From assembly GCF_018861005.1 (NCBI RefSeq), contig NZ_JAHKQL010000022.1, positions 101,307-165,306 on the forward strand: a DNA stretch of 64,000 nt. Direction: 5' to 3'. The notes under the pieces are model-generated. The model had not been told where the DNA came from. It was given only the letters and a program-made list of their open reading frames with translations, and ran no database searches. A program made the position numbers and the translations under genes. Below are positions 1 to 8,055 of this stretch, one piece after another; position 1 is the first letter of the stretch; each line of letters begins with the position of its first letter. Source of the DNA: Polaribacter vadi. Its GTDB lineage: Bacteria; Bacteroidota; Bacteroidia; Flavobacteriales; Flavobacteriaceae.

Positions 1-128
1 TCTTCAGGTAACTCTTCTGCAAACGAAAATAAATCTTGTTCATTACTTCCATAGCCATGTAATAAAATTAATAAAGGCGGATTTTCAGTTTTTTTAGTAG
101 GTTCTTTTACTATGTAATTTAGACTCAT
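1..128 (-). CDS. Alpha/beta hydrolase, phospholipase/carboxylesterase type (5' part only)
   Basis: Only the first 42 codons are inside the window; the gene runs off the left edge. The ATG is at 128-126 and the protein begins MSLNYIVKEPTKK. The segment LLILLHGYGSNEQDLFSFA (about residues 24-42) is the oxyanion-hole HGxG region typical of small cytosolic esterases of the phospholipase/carboxylesterase family. The catalytic Ser, Asp and His would lie outside the window. It is followed by no visible signal peptide, so it is probably cytoplasmic. The family call is fairly secure; the substrate cannot be told. Confidence 0.7.
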   Translation of the reverse strand, partial: MSLNYIVKEPTKKTENPPLLILLHGYGSNEQDLFSFAEELPE

Positions 129-165
129 AAGTGTTTTTTAGACTGATAATAGTTTAATTTTTTTA

Positions 166-492
166 TTAAATTCCTCTAAACCAATTTTGAAAATGCTCAC
201 CAACTACTGGTACTTCTTTTTCCTCTCCTTTAAAAGCTCCTATTATAGAAATAATCCATAGAATAAAAGTTAATGCTCCAATAATATAACTAGCAGAACT
301 ACCAAAAAATTTAAGAATAATTGCTCCGTTTAAAAATTGAATAATATTTAAACCAATCATTTGTCTTATATAAAAACTAGCAAAATAATTCTTTTTATTC
401 ATGTTCATTACAAATGCAATTACAAGGCCTATAATCCAAAAATGACTTATAATTGCAGCTGTTTTTCCTTCACTTACAGAGGTGTTTTCCAT
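166..492 (-). CDS. Small membrane protein, DUF4870/Tic20-like
   Basis: A 108-residue protein with three to four hydrophobic segments (about residues 12-30, 48-64, 68-88) and the short polar motif FYIRQMIGL between them, which resembles the FHxRQ motif of DUF4870 proteins. These are small inner-membrane proteins of unknown role, sometimes labelled import-component-like. The ATG at 492-490 is only a few bases from the stop of the upstream dihydroorotase-like gene at 498, so it is probably the last gene of the batA operon. Function unknown; family assignment moderate. Confidence 0.65.
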   Translation of the reverse strand: MENTSVSEGKTAAIISHFWIIGLVIAFVMNMNKKNYFASFYIRQMIGLNIIQFLNGAIILKFFGSSASYIIGALTFILWIISIIGAFKGEEKEVPVVGEHFQNWFRGI

Positions 493-497
493 AATAT

Positions 498-1754
498 TTA
501 TTTTAATATTAATTGATTGTTTGCATAAACTCCGTAAACTTTACCTTTTAACTTTTTGTTGATGAAAGGACTGTTTTTAGAAGTTGATAATATTTGTTGT
601 TTTGTAAAAATAATTTCTTCTTTTGGATTAAATAAAGTGATATCAGCTTTATTACCTTCGTTAATTGTGTAATTTTCTAACCCAAAAATAGCTTTAGGTT
701 TTGTAGTTAATTTCTCTATAAAATCTTCTAATTCTAATACAGAATTGATTGCTCCAAAAGCAGTTTCTAAGCCAATTACACCATCTTTAGCTTCACTGAA
801 TTCAACTTTTTTATGTTCTATGTCAATAGGATTATGATCTGAGGTAATAATGTCAATAACATTATTTTTAATCGCTTTTTGTAAAGCTTTAGTATCTGCT
901 TTGGTTCTTAAAGGCGGATTCGTTTTAAAGTTACTATCAAAACCATGTAATTCATCATCAGTCAAAGTTAAATGATGTATAGAAACACTACAAGTAACTT
1001 GCAATCCTTTTTTCTTAGCTTCTTTAATTAGGTCAATAGATTTTACTGTAGAAATTGTTGGTATGTGTAATTTACCACCTGTATATTCTAATAAAAATAA
1101 ATCTCTCGAAATTTGTATATGCTCAGCTAAAGCAGGACTTCCTTTTAAACCTAATTTAGTGCTATTAATACCTTCGTTAGCAATTCCTTCTCCTGCAATC
1201 GCATTATTTTTAGGGAAACTCAACACTAAGCCGTCAAAATTTTGAGCATATAAAAGTGCAACTTTCATTAAGTTGTCATTTTCAATTGGTTTGTTGTAAT
1301 CACCAAAAGCAATGGCTCCAGATTGTTGCATATCATATAATTCAGCCATTTCAATTCCATTGCTTTTTTGTGTTAAAGCAGCAATAGGAAATAATTTTGT
1401 TGCAGAATTATTGGCTTTGTTAATTAGGTATTCAACATCAGATTTAGAATCTATTATTGGGTTTGTATTTGCGTTTACAGCAATTGCAGTAAAACCACTT
1501 TTGGCAGCAACTTGCAAACCATTTTGTATTGTTTCTCTTTCTTCAAAGCCAGGTTCTCCTAAAGAAACACTAGTATCAAACCAACCACAAGAAACGTGCA
1601 AGTCTTCTAAATCTACTAAATTTGTGTTTTCTTTAAGTTGAATGGTGTCTGCAATCTTTTTAATTTTTCCATTACTAATTAAAATGTCCTTTTTTTGAAG
1701 ATGATAAGGACTTGATGCATCTATAATTGTTGCGTTTCTAAGAAGCGTACTCAT
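498..1754 (-). CDS. Dihydroorotase-like protein lacking metal ligands (probably non-catalytic)
   Basis: This 418-residue protein has the amidohydrolase fold of dihydroorotase (third step of pyrimidine synthesis): the TIQNGL segment follows the metal loop, CSVSIHHLTLTDDE matches the PHHL region, and TSDHNPID matches the TDHAPH region. However the signature DxHVHxREPG reads DTSVSLGEPG (residues 60-69): both zinc histidines are Ser and the substrate-binding Arg is Gly. The later histidine ligands also look replaced (FPKNN for the HxE region, HIPTIST for HxxHxS). The only clear survivor is the Asp of TSDHNP. It therefore looks like a pseudo-enzyme of the PyrX/PyrC' type, which in other bacteria scaffolds aspartate transcarbamoylase. 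It overlaps batA by 4 bp (ATGA). Confidence 0.85.
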   Translation of the reverse strand: MSTLLRNATIIDASSPYHLQKKDILISNGKIKKIADTIQLKENTNLVDLEDLHVSCGWFDTSVSLGEPGFEERETIQNGLQVAAKSGFTAIAVNANTNPIIDSKSDVEYLINKANNSATKLFPIAALTQKSNGIEMAELYDMQQSGAIAFGDYNKPIENDNLMKVALLYAQNFDGLVLSFPKNNAIAGEGIANEGINSTKLGLKGSPALAEHIQISRDLFLLEYTGGKLHIPTISTVKSIDLIKEAKKKGLQVTCSVSIHHLTLTDDELHGFDSNFKTNPPLRTKADTKALQKAIKNNVIDIITSDHNPIDIEHKKVEFSEAKDGVIGLETAFGAINSVLELEDFIEKLTTKPKAIFGLENYTINEGNKADITLFNPKEEIIFTKQQILSTSKNSPFINKKLKGKVYGVYANNQLILK

Positions 1755-3700
1755 GGTTTATAGAACTTTAAAATAAAAATTTCTAAAAGCAAAGATACAA
1801 TTGCCAAGGCTAAAAACCATTTCCAAAGCCATTGAACTTCATTTTTTTTGTTTAAATCGTTAAAAACCTCTGCAATAGAAGAATTAAAATTGATGTTTTT
1901 ATTTTCTTTTCTTAAAGAATTTAAATCTAAAAAGTTTAATGAACTCTCTTCTTTTGGGTTATTAAAAGCAATAGTTTGTAACGTGTCTTTTTTACTGATG
2001 ATATTATAGAAACCAACTTTTGTAGGATTGTCTTTTGTAGAAATACTTACTTTATTTTGATAAGTTTGTTGAGATGGAATAAAAGATGAATTTTGATTAA
2101 CAATGGTTAAAATTTCATCTTTTTCTAAATTGGTTTCTACATCAATTTTATTTTCTTTATTTAGATAATAATATAATTTTTGATGTTGAAAACTTAGTTT
2201 TCCAAAATTGTAAAATGTAGGTACAACTAGAGGTGAATTTAAAAAATTGCTATTGTTTTTTGATAAAGAACTAGAGACCCAATACACTTTATTTTTCGAA
2301 GAATTAATCTCACTTATAAAACTTGAATTGTTCTCAAAAGAGATGATGTTACTTTTGTTTTTAGATAAAATAGGGTAGTAGCTTTTAACAACTGGATATT
2401 GAAAATTCAATACTTTTTTAGAGAAAACATTTTTAAATAAAGGGTGATTAAAATTGATGTTTGTAATTTTTAAAGTATCAGAAATTTTAGATTTTATTTT
2501 TGATCCCGCAATTTTATTTAAGAATAAATTATAAGATTGTACTTCAGATTTTATATTTGGTATAATTACAATTGTGCCTCCTTTTTTAGAAAAATTAACG
2601 ATACTTTTTGATAGCGTTTCAGGGATTTTTTTTAATTCATTTAAGATGATAATTTGCTGTTTTGGAATGGCATTATAATTTATGTTTTGTAGGGTAGAAG
2701 TAGAGAAGTTAAATTCGTCTTTTGTGTAGATTTTAGATAAGAAATTTGTGTCATTACCAATACTTAGAATATTGATTTTTTTACTAGTGTTTATGCTAAA
2801 ATAAAAACTATTGTCAAACAAAAAAGTGTCGCTAAAAGTAATGTCTAATTTCCCTAAGAATTCAGTAACATTTTGTAATGTAAAAGTTATTGTTTTATTT
2901 TCATTTTCGTTAATAGAGAAAGACTGTTTACTTACTAGTTTTTCTTTATTATAAATGGCTATTGGAATGTTGTTTTTTGCATCACCTTGATTTTTAACTA
3001 CTACATTTACAGTTAAGTTTGTTGTATTAGTGGTGGTAGTAAAAACACTGTCTATAGAAATGTTGTTTTTTTTGCTGCTCTCTAGTTTTATACCTGAAAA
3101 ACCTTTGGTTACATTTGTAAACTCGTTGTTGTAAGTATTCTGAAAATCAGAAATAAAAATACTTTTATATAAAGTATTAGTTTTATTTTTTTGAGAGCTG
3201 TTTATTTTAAGAAAAATGTTCTTAATTTCTACTTTTTTAGCAGAATTCTCTATGTTTAGTAAGTTGTTTTTTAAATCTTGGTAAGAAATATCTTTGTAAA
3301 AATCTGTATTTGTTTGTAAAGAATATCTATCATTTCTAGAAGTATTTTCAATAATTTCTTGTGCTGCAATTTTTAATAAATTTCCTTTTTCTCCTGTACT
3401 ATTTGTACTTAAAGAATTGTCTAAATAAATAAATGTATGCTGTTTTGTTTCTGTTTTTTTACTGCTAAAATAAGGTTGAGAAAAAGCAATAATTATCGCT
3501 GAAAGTAAAAGTAGTCTTGTTGCTAAAATTAACCACTTTTTTATACGAGAACTCTTACGTGTTTGTTGTACTAATTTCTGTAAAAAAGCAACGTTAGTAA
3601 ATGGTGTTTTTACAAATTTTTGTAATTGAAAAAGATGCACTAAAATGGGTATAATGAGTAGTGCTAAAAAGTATAAAATTTCAGGATTTTGAAATTGCAT
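1751..3700 (-). CDS. BatA-domain membrane protein
   Basis: A 649-residue protein that begins with the characteristic BatA N-terminal double-transmembrane domain (TIGR02226): one helix at about residues 8-24, a short basic stretch containing TRKSSRIKKW, and a second helix at about 58-78. A long Ser/Asn/Lys-rich extracytoplasmic region follows, then a C-terminal helix (about 627-645) ending in KFYKP. In Bacteroidota such proteins are linked to aerotolerance (Bat) loci, but this copy has no vWA partner genes next to it. It is the first gene of a unit with the dihydroorotase-like gene, which it overlaps by 4 bp, and a -7 element lies 20 bp upstream. The precise role is unknown. Confidence 0.8.
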   Translation of the reverse strand: MQFQNPEILYFLALLIIPILVHLFQLQKFVKTPFTNVAFLQKLVQQTRKSSRIKKWLILATRLLLLSAIIIAFSQPYFSSKKTETKQHTFIYLDNSLSTNSTGEKGNLLKIAAQEIIENTSRNDRYSLQTNTDFYKDISYQDLKNNLLNIENSAKKVEIKNIFLKINSSQKNKTNTLYKSIFISDFQNTYNNEFTNVTKGFSGIKLESSKKNNISIDSVFTTTTNTTNLTVNVVVKNQGDAKNNIPIAIYNKEKLVSKQSFSINENENKTITFTLQNVTEFLGKLDITFSDTFLFDNSFYFSINTSKKINILSIGNDTNFLSKIYTKDEFNFSTSTLQNINYNAIPKQQIIILNELKKIPETLSKSIVNFSKKGGTIVIIPNIKSEVQSYNLFLNKIAGSKIKSKISDTLKITNINFNHPLFKNVFSKKVLNFQYPVVKSYYPILSKNKSNIISFENNSSFISEINSSKNKVYWVSSSLSKNNSNFLNSPLVVPTFYNFGKLSFQHQKLYYYLNKENKIDVETNLEKDEILTIVNQNSSFIPSQQTYQNKVSISTKDNPTKVGFYNIISKKDTLQTIAFNNPKEESSLNFLDLNSLRKENKNINFNSSIAEVFNDLNKKNEVQWLWKWFLALAIVSLLLEIFILKFYKP

Positions 3701-3720
3701 TTTTGTGATTAAAGTTCTCT

Positions 3721-3728
3721 CAAAAATA
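3721..3728 (-). promoter_or_regulatory. Candidate Bacteroidota -7 element for batA operon
   Basis: On the minus strand the sequence reads TATTTTTG, an exact match to the TAnnTTTG -7 element. It lies 20 bp before the batA ATG. No clear TTTG -33 element is seen at the expected distance. Confidence 0.4.
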
Positions 3729-3797
3729 GGGAAATTAATCCATATTATAGCACTGAGTTTTTAATAGAAATCACAAAGTTTTATAAACATGTATTCT

Positions 3798-4562
3798 TTA
3801 AAATTTTTCAAAAACACCTAATCCAAAAAGGGAAAAATCATATTTTACAGGATCGTTTTTATCTAGTTTTCTTAAACTTTTGTCTAACTCAGAAAGTGCT
3901 TTCCAGTCGTTTTGTTTTCTGTTTAACAGTTTTAATTTTCTTGCAACATTACCAGAATGTACATCTAATGGACAAGATAAATTTGTAGGATTATGAGTTT
4001 GCCAAATTCCAAAATCTACACCAGAATTATCGTTTCTAACCATCCAACGTAAAAACATATTTATACGTTTTGCAGCCGAATTTTTAAGAGGATCAGAAAC
4101 GTGCTTTTGTGTTCTTTGTTGATGGTCAACTTCAAAAAATATAGTTTTAAATTGATGTATTGCTGTTTTGTAATTTTTAGAATTGTCTTTTATGTTTAGT
4201 ACGTTTTCTAACCCAAAATGGTTTTTATATATGTGTTGTAAAGACTTTATAAATTGTTGAAAATCGATGTAATTAAAAGTTCTATGGACAAAGTTTTCGA
4301 ATGTTTTTAAGTCTTTTTCTTGATGGTTTAAGACAAAATCATAAGGAGAATTGTCTAGTAATTCCATCATCCTATATGCATTTTTGATAATCATTTTTCG
4401 ATTACCCCAAGAAATGGTTGCTGTTAAAAAAGCAGCAATTTCTATATCTTCTTTTAAAGTAAATATATGTGGAATTTGAATAGGATCTGATTCAATAAAT
4501 TTTGGATTATTGTATAAGATAACTTTCTCGTCCAAAAATTCTTTAAGTTCAGTTTTATTCAT
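3798..4562 (-). CDS. TIGR02757 (DUF2400) family protein
   Basis: A soluble 254-residue protein with the conserved features of the TIGR02757 family: the N-terminal stretch with DPIQIPH, the segment ATISWGNRKMII, a central RINMFLRWMVR motif, and near the C-terminus a CPLDVHSGNVARKL motif. The fold is distantly related to helix-hairpin-helix DNA glycosylases, but no biochemical activity is established. Its stop is 95 bp from batA and its start is 7 bp from the stop of the ABC ATPase gene upstream, so the two are probably co-transcribed. Confidence 0.85.
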   Translation of the reverse strand: MNKTELKEFLDEKVILYNNPKFIESDPIQIPHIFTLKEDIEIAAFLTATISWGNRKMIIKNAYRMMELLDNSPYDFVLNHQEKDLKTFENFVHRTFNYIDFQQFIKSLQHIYKNHFGLENVLNIKDNSKNYKTAIHQFKTIFFEVDHQQRTQKHVSDPLKNSAAKRINMFLRWMVRNDNSGVDFGIWQTHNPTNLSCPLDVHSGNVARKLKLLNRKQNDWKALSELDKSLRKLDKNDPVKYDFSLFGLGVFEKF

Positions 4563-4569
4563 CTATCAA

Positions 4570-5229
4570 CTAAAGAATTTTACCATCTTTCATTGTTAAT
4601 TTTCTGTCTGCCATATCTGCTAACTCTAAATTATGGGTAACCAAAACAAAAGTTTGACCAAATTCATCACGCAGTTTAAAAAATAATTCGTGCAGATTTT
4701 TAGCAGATTCACTATCTAAATTTCCACTAGGTTCATCTGCAAGAATAACAGATGGGTTGTTAATTAAAGCTCTAGCAACTGCAACTCTTTGTTGTTCACC
4801 ACCAGAAAGTTCGCTTGGTCTATGATTTATTCTATGAGATAATCCTAAAAATTCAAGTAATTCTTTGGCCTTTTTCTCGGATTCTTTTTTAGATTTCTTT
4901 GCAATAAATGCAGGGATACAAACATTTTCTAACGCTGTAAATTCTGGTAGTAATTGATGAAACTGAAAAATAAAACCAATATGTTTATTTCTAAATTCTG
5001 ATAATTGTTTGTCAGTTAAGTTTTTAAGAGATTTATTGTTGATGTTAATTTCGAAATCTTGCTCTTTTAAAGGTTTGTCTAACGTACCTAGTATTTGTAA
5101 AAGTGTAGTTTTTCCAGCCCCAGAAGGACCAACAATAGCTACAATTTCTCCTTTTTTTATTTCTAAATCTAACCCTTTTAAAACTTCTACATCACCATAA
5201 TATTTATGGATATTTTTTGTAACAATCAT
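4570..5229 (-). CDS. ABC transporter ATP-binding protein, LolD/MacB type
   Basis: A 219-residue stand-alone nucleotide-binding subunit. Walker A is GPSGAGKTT (residues 34-42), the Q-loop is FIFQFHQLL, the signature is LSGGEQQRV (about 140), Walker B is [11 protein letters not shown], and the H-loop is VTHNLELA. The spacing and the [15 protein letters not shown] segment are typical of the LolD/MacB/FtsE group, which drives lipoprotein release or other mechanotransmission at the inner membrane. No permease gene is adjacent, so the LolD function is likely but unproven. It lies directly upstream of the TIGR02757 gene and behind a terminator hairpin. Confidence 0.85.
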   Translation of the reverse strand: MIVTKNIHKYYGDVEVLKGLDLEIKKGEIVAIVGPSGAGKTTLLQILGTLDKPLKEQDFEININNKSLKNLTDKQLSEFRNKHIGFIFQFHQLLPEFTALENVCIPAFIAKKSKKESEKKAKELLEFLGLSHRINHRPSELSGGEQQRVAVARALINNPSVILADEPSGNLDSESAKNLHELFFKLRDEFGQTFVLVTHNLELADMADRKLTMKDGKIL

Positions 5230-5261
5230 AGTTTTTATATCTGATTACGAATGTATAAAAA

Positions 5262-5290
5262 AACGGATATACTTTTTAAATATATCCGTT
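5262..5290 (-). terminator. Rho-independent terminator of the DUF5916 gene
   Basis: A perfect 10-bp stem, AACGGATATA (5262-5271) with TATATCCGTT (5281-5290), and a 9-nt loop. On the minus strand it is followed by a run of seven U. It sits 29 bp past the stop of the DUF5916 gene and before the ABC ATPase gene, so it separates the two units. Confidence 0.75.
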
Positions 5291-5318
5291 ATTATTAAAA
5301 GTTGGGAGAGTTCTAAAC

Positions 5319-7742
5319 TTAAAAAATGTTCTTAATCTTATTGTAATCTATAAAATATACAAACCTTACAGAAAATGTATGACTATGAGATTGGGCGAAT
5401 AAATTATCCAAATTTTTGAAAAAATTCAAATTCGAGTTTGTGTCAGAGTTGTAGATTGAATTTCTATAAAATGCAATTAATTGGCTTCCAGGCGCAAATT
5501 GCCAAATATAATTTAAGTCTAAATTCCAGCTATTAAAATTCACGTTTTCTCCTTCATAGGTATCATTTTTATTTAATCCACCATCAGAAGTTAGATTATA
5601 ATAGTCATTATAATTTACTGCACCCCAATAATGCCTAAAAGTTAAGGAAAGTGAAGATTTTGTACTAAAACTATATTTTCCAGATATAGAATTGGTGTAA
5701 TTTTTACGATCTCTCATACCAAAAATAATGTTGGTGTCATCTTCATCTACATAACCTTGATCATCATAAAATTGATTGTAATTTAAGCTGTATTGTAAAG
5801 AAAATTGATTTGTAAATCGATAACGAGGTGAAATGCTAAATCCGTAACCAACTTTCGGATTGTTAGAATAGGCAGTATGCCAAATATCTGCATTTACTTG
5901 AAACTTTTTTTGTGAGTTTGTAGATATCCAAGCATTGATGTTTTTTCTTTCGGGTTGTAAAAAGTAAACGCCACTAGTTGTACCTTGTCTTGGTTCAAAA
6001 AAATCTTTGTTTTCTGTTTCATAATTTAAGTTACCACCAAAATAGAAGCGTTTTCTTGTTTGTGCACTTGCTCCAAAACTGGCTGAATAACCTGTAAATA
6101 TTCCAGAAAAATGTTGGAATTCTGCATTGTTGTAAAAATAGAAATTGTAAGAATTAAATTTTTTGGTAGGTTGTAAAGTTCGCCAACCAGCACTACCATA
6201 AATTGTTTGTTGGTTATTGCTAAAAAGAATCCCCAAATCATTTGGATCAAAATCTTTGTTTTCGAAGTTATAACCCAACTCCCAGTTCCAATGGCCAGAA
6301 TTATAACCAAAACTATTATCAAAATAATAACCTAAACCATTGTTATTTACATCATCTGTAATTGAACTCATTTTTACAGAACCATCTGCATTATACTTGC
6401 TGTCTTTGGTTTCTATATGCCAATCTAAAGCTGTAACATTTGCATCTCTAAATCTGCCATCTCTGGTAACATTTGTGTTTATAAGAGATATGGTTGAATT
6501 TTGATTAAATTGTTGATCTAGAACTAAAATATTATAGTTTGTAAAAGGATCAATTACTTCTTTTCTTTCAGTATTTGTTAGATTATTTTTTATAGTAGCT
6601 TCAGTTTTTTCTGTAATAGCGTTAAAAAAACCAATTCCTAAACCCTTTTGGGTTCTTCCAGAAATTTTAACAGCATTTAGCATGGTTACTTTTCCTGGGT
6701 AATCAGTAATTTCTTCATCTTCGGATATAGAACTTTCAACATCAAATTGATCTATAGGTTGTGCGCCTATTCTTCTAGAATAAAATAAATTGGCAATATT
6801 AAACAATTCTGTACCTTCTGTAAAAAACTGTCTTTGCTCTGTGAATTGTTGCTCAAAAGGGCCTAAATTTAATTCTACGTCATCGAAACCAACTTGACTA
6901 AAGTCAGGAATTAAAGTAGCATCCAAAGTAAAATTTTCTGTTAAACCATATTTAATATCCATACCAAGACTGTAGTTAAAATCGGTATTGCCTTCAAAAG
7001 TTGTAGTTGTTGCTGAAGCGTAAGGATATAAGTTTAATCTTGTTGGTGGTTTTATATCTCTAAAATCGGTGATTAAACCATCATATTGCGTCCATCTTCC
7101 TACAGTATTATCAATATGTGTCCAAGTGTGTTGTTGGTTTAATTTTTCTAATCTTCTATGAAAATTAAAACCCCAAGATTGTACAGGTCTATTTGCAAAA
7201 CGTAATGCTCTATATGGTATTTCCATTTCTACATTCCATCCTTTATCAGTAATTTTTGCAGCACTATCCCAAACAGCGCTCCAATTAAAATCTTCATTTC
7301 CATTAGATACTTTTGCATCACCTTGGTTTCCTGTAGATTGTACAATAAATTCAAATGGGTTTTGGCCATCATCATTTGGGTTTATGGTAACTAAAAAGAA
7401 ATCTGCAATACCAAAATTATCTCTTACAGCAAATTCTTGAGGAATTCCTTCAGGATCTGGATCTAACATTTCTGCTGATATGTAAATAGCATCATCATTA
7501 TAAATTACCTTAACAGTAGTTTGATATTCTTTAGATACTGGCTTACCATTGTCTGGTCTAAGAATAACAAAATCAGAACAAATTTCTGCATCTTTCCAAG
7601 CTTCATCATTTAAAATACCATCAATTTTTGGTGTTTTTGATATACGGGTTGTTTTAATTGTTTTTCTATTCTCTTGGTTTTGTGAAGATGAATGGTGAAT
7701 GCCTAAAAAAGCAATCATTATCATTGAGATTTTTTTTAACAT
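5319..7742 (-). CDS. DUF5916 outer-membrane protein with CBM9-like N-terminus
   Basis: An 807-residue exported protein. Residues 1-20 are a Sec signal peptide ending near HHSSSQ. Residues about 30-225 match the carbohydrate-binding-module-9-like domain found at the front of DUF5916 proteins (PKIDGILNDEAWKDA, then DDAIYISAEMLDPDP). The rest is rich in alternating aromatic/polar strands (for example RFYFGGNLNYETENKDF) and ends FVYFIDYNKI, as expected for an outer-membrane beta-barrel. The family is common in Bacteroidota next to catabolic loci, but no substrate is established. It is transcribed divergently from sucC and has its own promoter and terminator. Confidence 0.85.
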   Translation of the reverse strand: MLKKISMIMIAFLGIHHSSSQNQENRKTIKTTRISKTPKIDGILNDEAWKDAEICSDFVILRPDNGKPVSKEYQTTVKVIYNDDAIYISAEMLDPDPEGIPQEFAVRDNFGIADFFLVTINPNDDGQNPFEFIVQSTGNQGDAKVSNGNEDFNWSAVWDSAAKITDKGWNVEMEIPYRALRFANRPVQSWGFNFHRRLEKLNQQHTWTHIDNTVGRWTQYDGLITDFRDIKPPTRLNLYPYASATTTTFEGNTDFNYSLGMDIKYGLTENFTLDATLIPDFSQVGFDDVELNLGPFEQQFTEQRQFFTEGTELFNIANLFYSRRIGAQPIDQFDVESSISEDEEITDYPGKVTMLNAVKISGRTQKGLGIGFFNAITEKTEATIKNNLTNTERKEVIDPFTNYNILVLDQQFNQNSTISLINTNVTRDGRFRDANVTALDWHIETKDSKYNADGSVKMSSITDDVNNNGLGYYFDNSFGYNSGHWNWELGYNFENKDFDPNDLGILFSNNQQTIYGSAGWRTLQPTKKFNSYNFYFYNNAEFQHFSGIFTGYSASFGASAQTRKRFYFGGNLNYETENKDFFEPRQGTTSGVYFLQPERKNINAWISTNSQKKFQVNADIWHTAYSNNPKVGYGFSISPRYRFTNQFSLQYSLNYNQFYDDQGYVDEDDTNIIFGMRDRKNYTNSISGKYSFSTKSSLSLTFRHYWGAVNYNDYYNLTSDGGLNKNDTYEGENVNFNSWNLDLNYIWQFAPGSQLIAFYRNSIYNSDTNSNLNFFKNLDNLFAQSHSHTFSVRFVYFIDYNKIKNIF

Positions 7743-7776
7743 TTGGTTTTGGTTGATTTTTTGTTAAAACAATTTA

Positions 7777-7805
7777 CGAATATATTTGACTCCTTACAGT
7801 AGCAA
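7777..7805 (-). promoter_or_regulatory. Candidate promoter of the DUF5916 gene
   Basis: On the minus strand, TTG (7805-7803) and TATATTCG (7784-7777) are 18 bp apart, close to the Bacteroidota TTTG/TAnnTTTG promoter with one mismatch in the -7 element. The spacer contains TACTGTAA (7801-7794), one of three related motifs in this intergenic region. Confidence 0.45.
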
Positions 7806-7854
7806 TCATAAAATGTTGTTAATTCATATGAAAGACACCATATTTTTTAATGCG

Positions 7855-7923
7855 TTACAGTAATCAAGTGTTAATTAAATCTTAAAAAAGATTTAATTAA
7901 AATTAAAGTAAGTTTTACTGTAA
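7855..7923. promoter_or_regulatory. Nested inverted repeats in the DUF5916-sucC intergenic region
   Basis: The outer arms are TTACAGTAA (7855-7863) and its exact reverse complement TTACTGTAA (7915-7923). Between them lies a second perfect dyad with 13-bp arms, TTAATTAAATCTT (7871-7883) and AAGATTTAATTAA (7888-7900), around an AAAA loop. There is no following U-run, so it is not an ordinary terminator. A third TTACAGTA lies at 7794-7801 inside the DUF5916 promoter. I read it as an operator region of an unknown regulator. The remainder of this 313-bp divergent gap holds only promoter-like elements. Confidence 0.45.
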
Positions 7924-8022
7924 AAAATAAGCCTTAAGAACTTAAGATGTTTTTTAGTAGGTCATTTTTTTGTTTAGCTATAATTTTTATAAAAAAAATA
8001 TCAAAAATCATCATTGAATTTG

Positions 8023-8030
8023 TATTTTTG
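8023..8030 (+). promoter_or_regulatory. Candidate -7 element for sucC
   Basis: TATTTTTG matches TAnnTTTG exactly and lies 25 bp before the sucC ATG. No good -33 element is visible upstream. A start site soon after it would make codons upstream of 8056 untranslated, which supports the internal ATG as the sucC start. Confidence 0.4.
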
Positions 8031-8055
8031 TTTCCGTTTTAAAATCACGACACAG

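Noticed and set aside
8014..8055. Upstream extension of the sucC frame
   Set aside because: It contains the candidate -7 element, and SucC proteins begin MNLHEYQ, which is at 8056.
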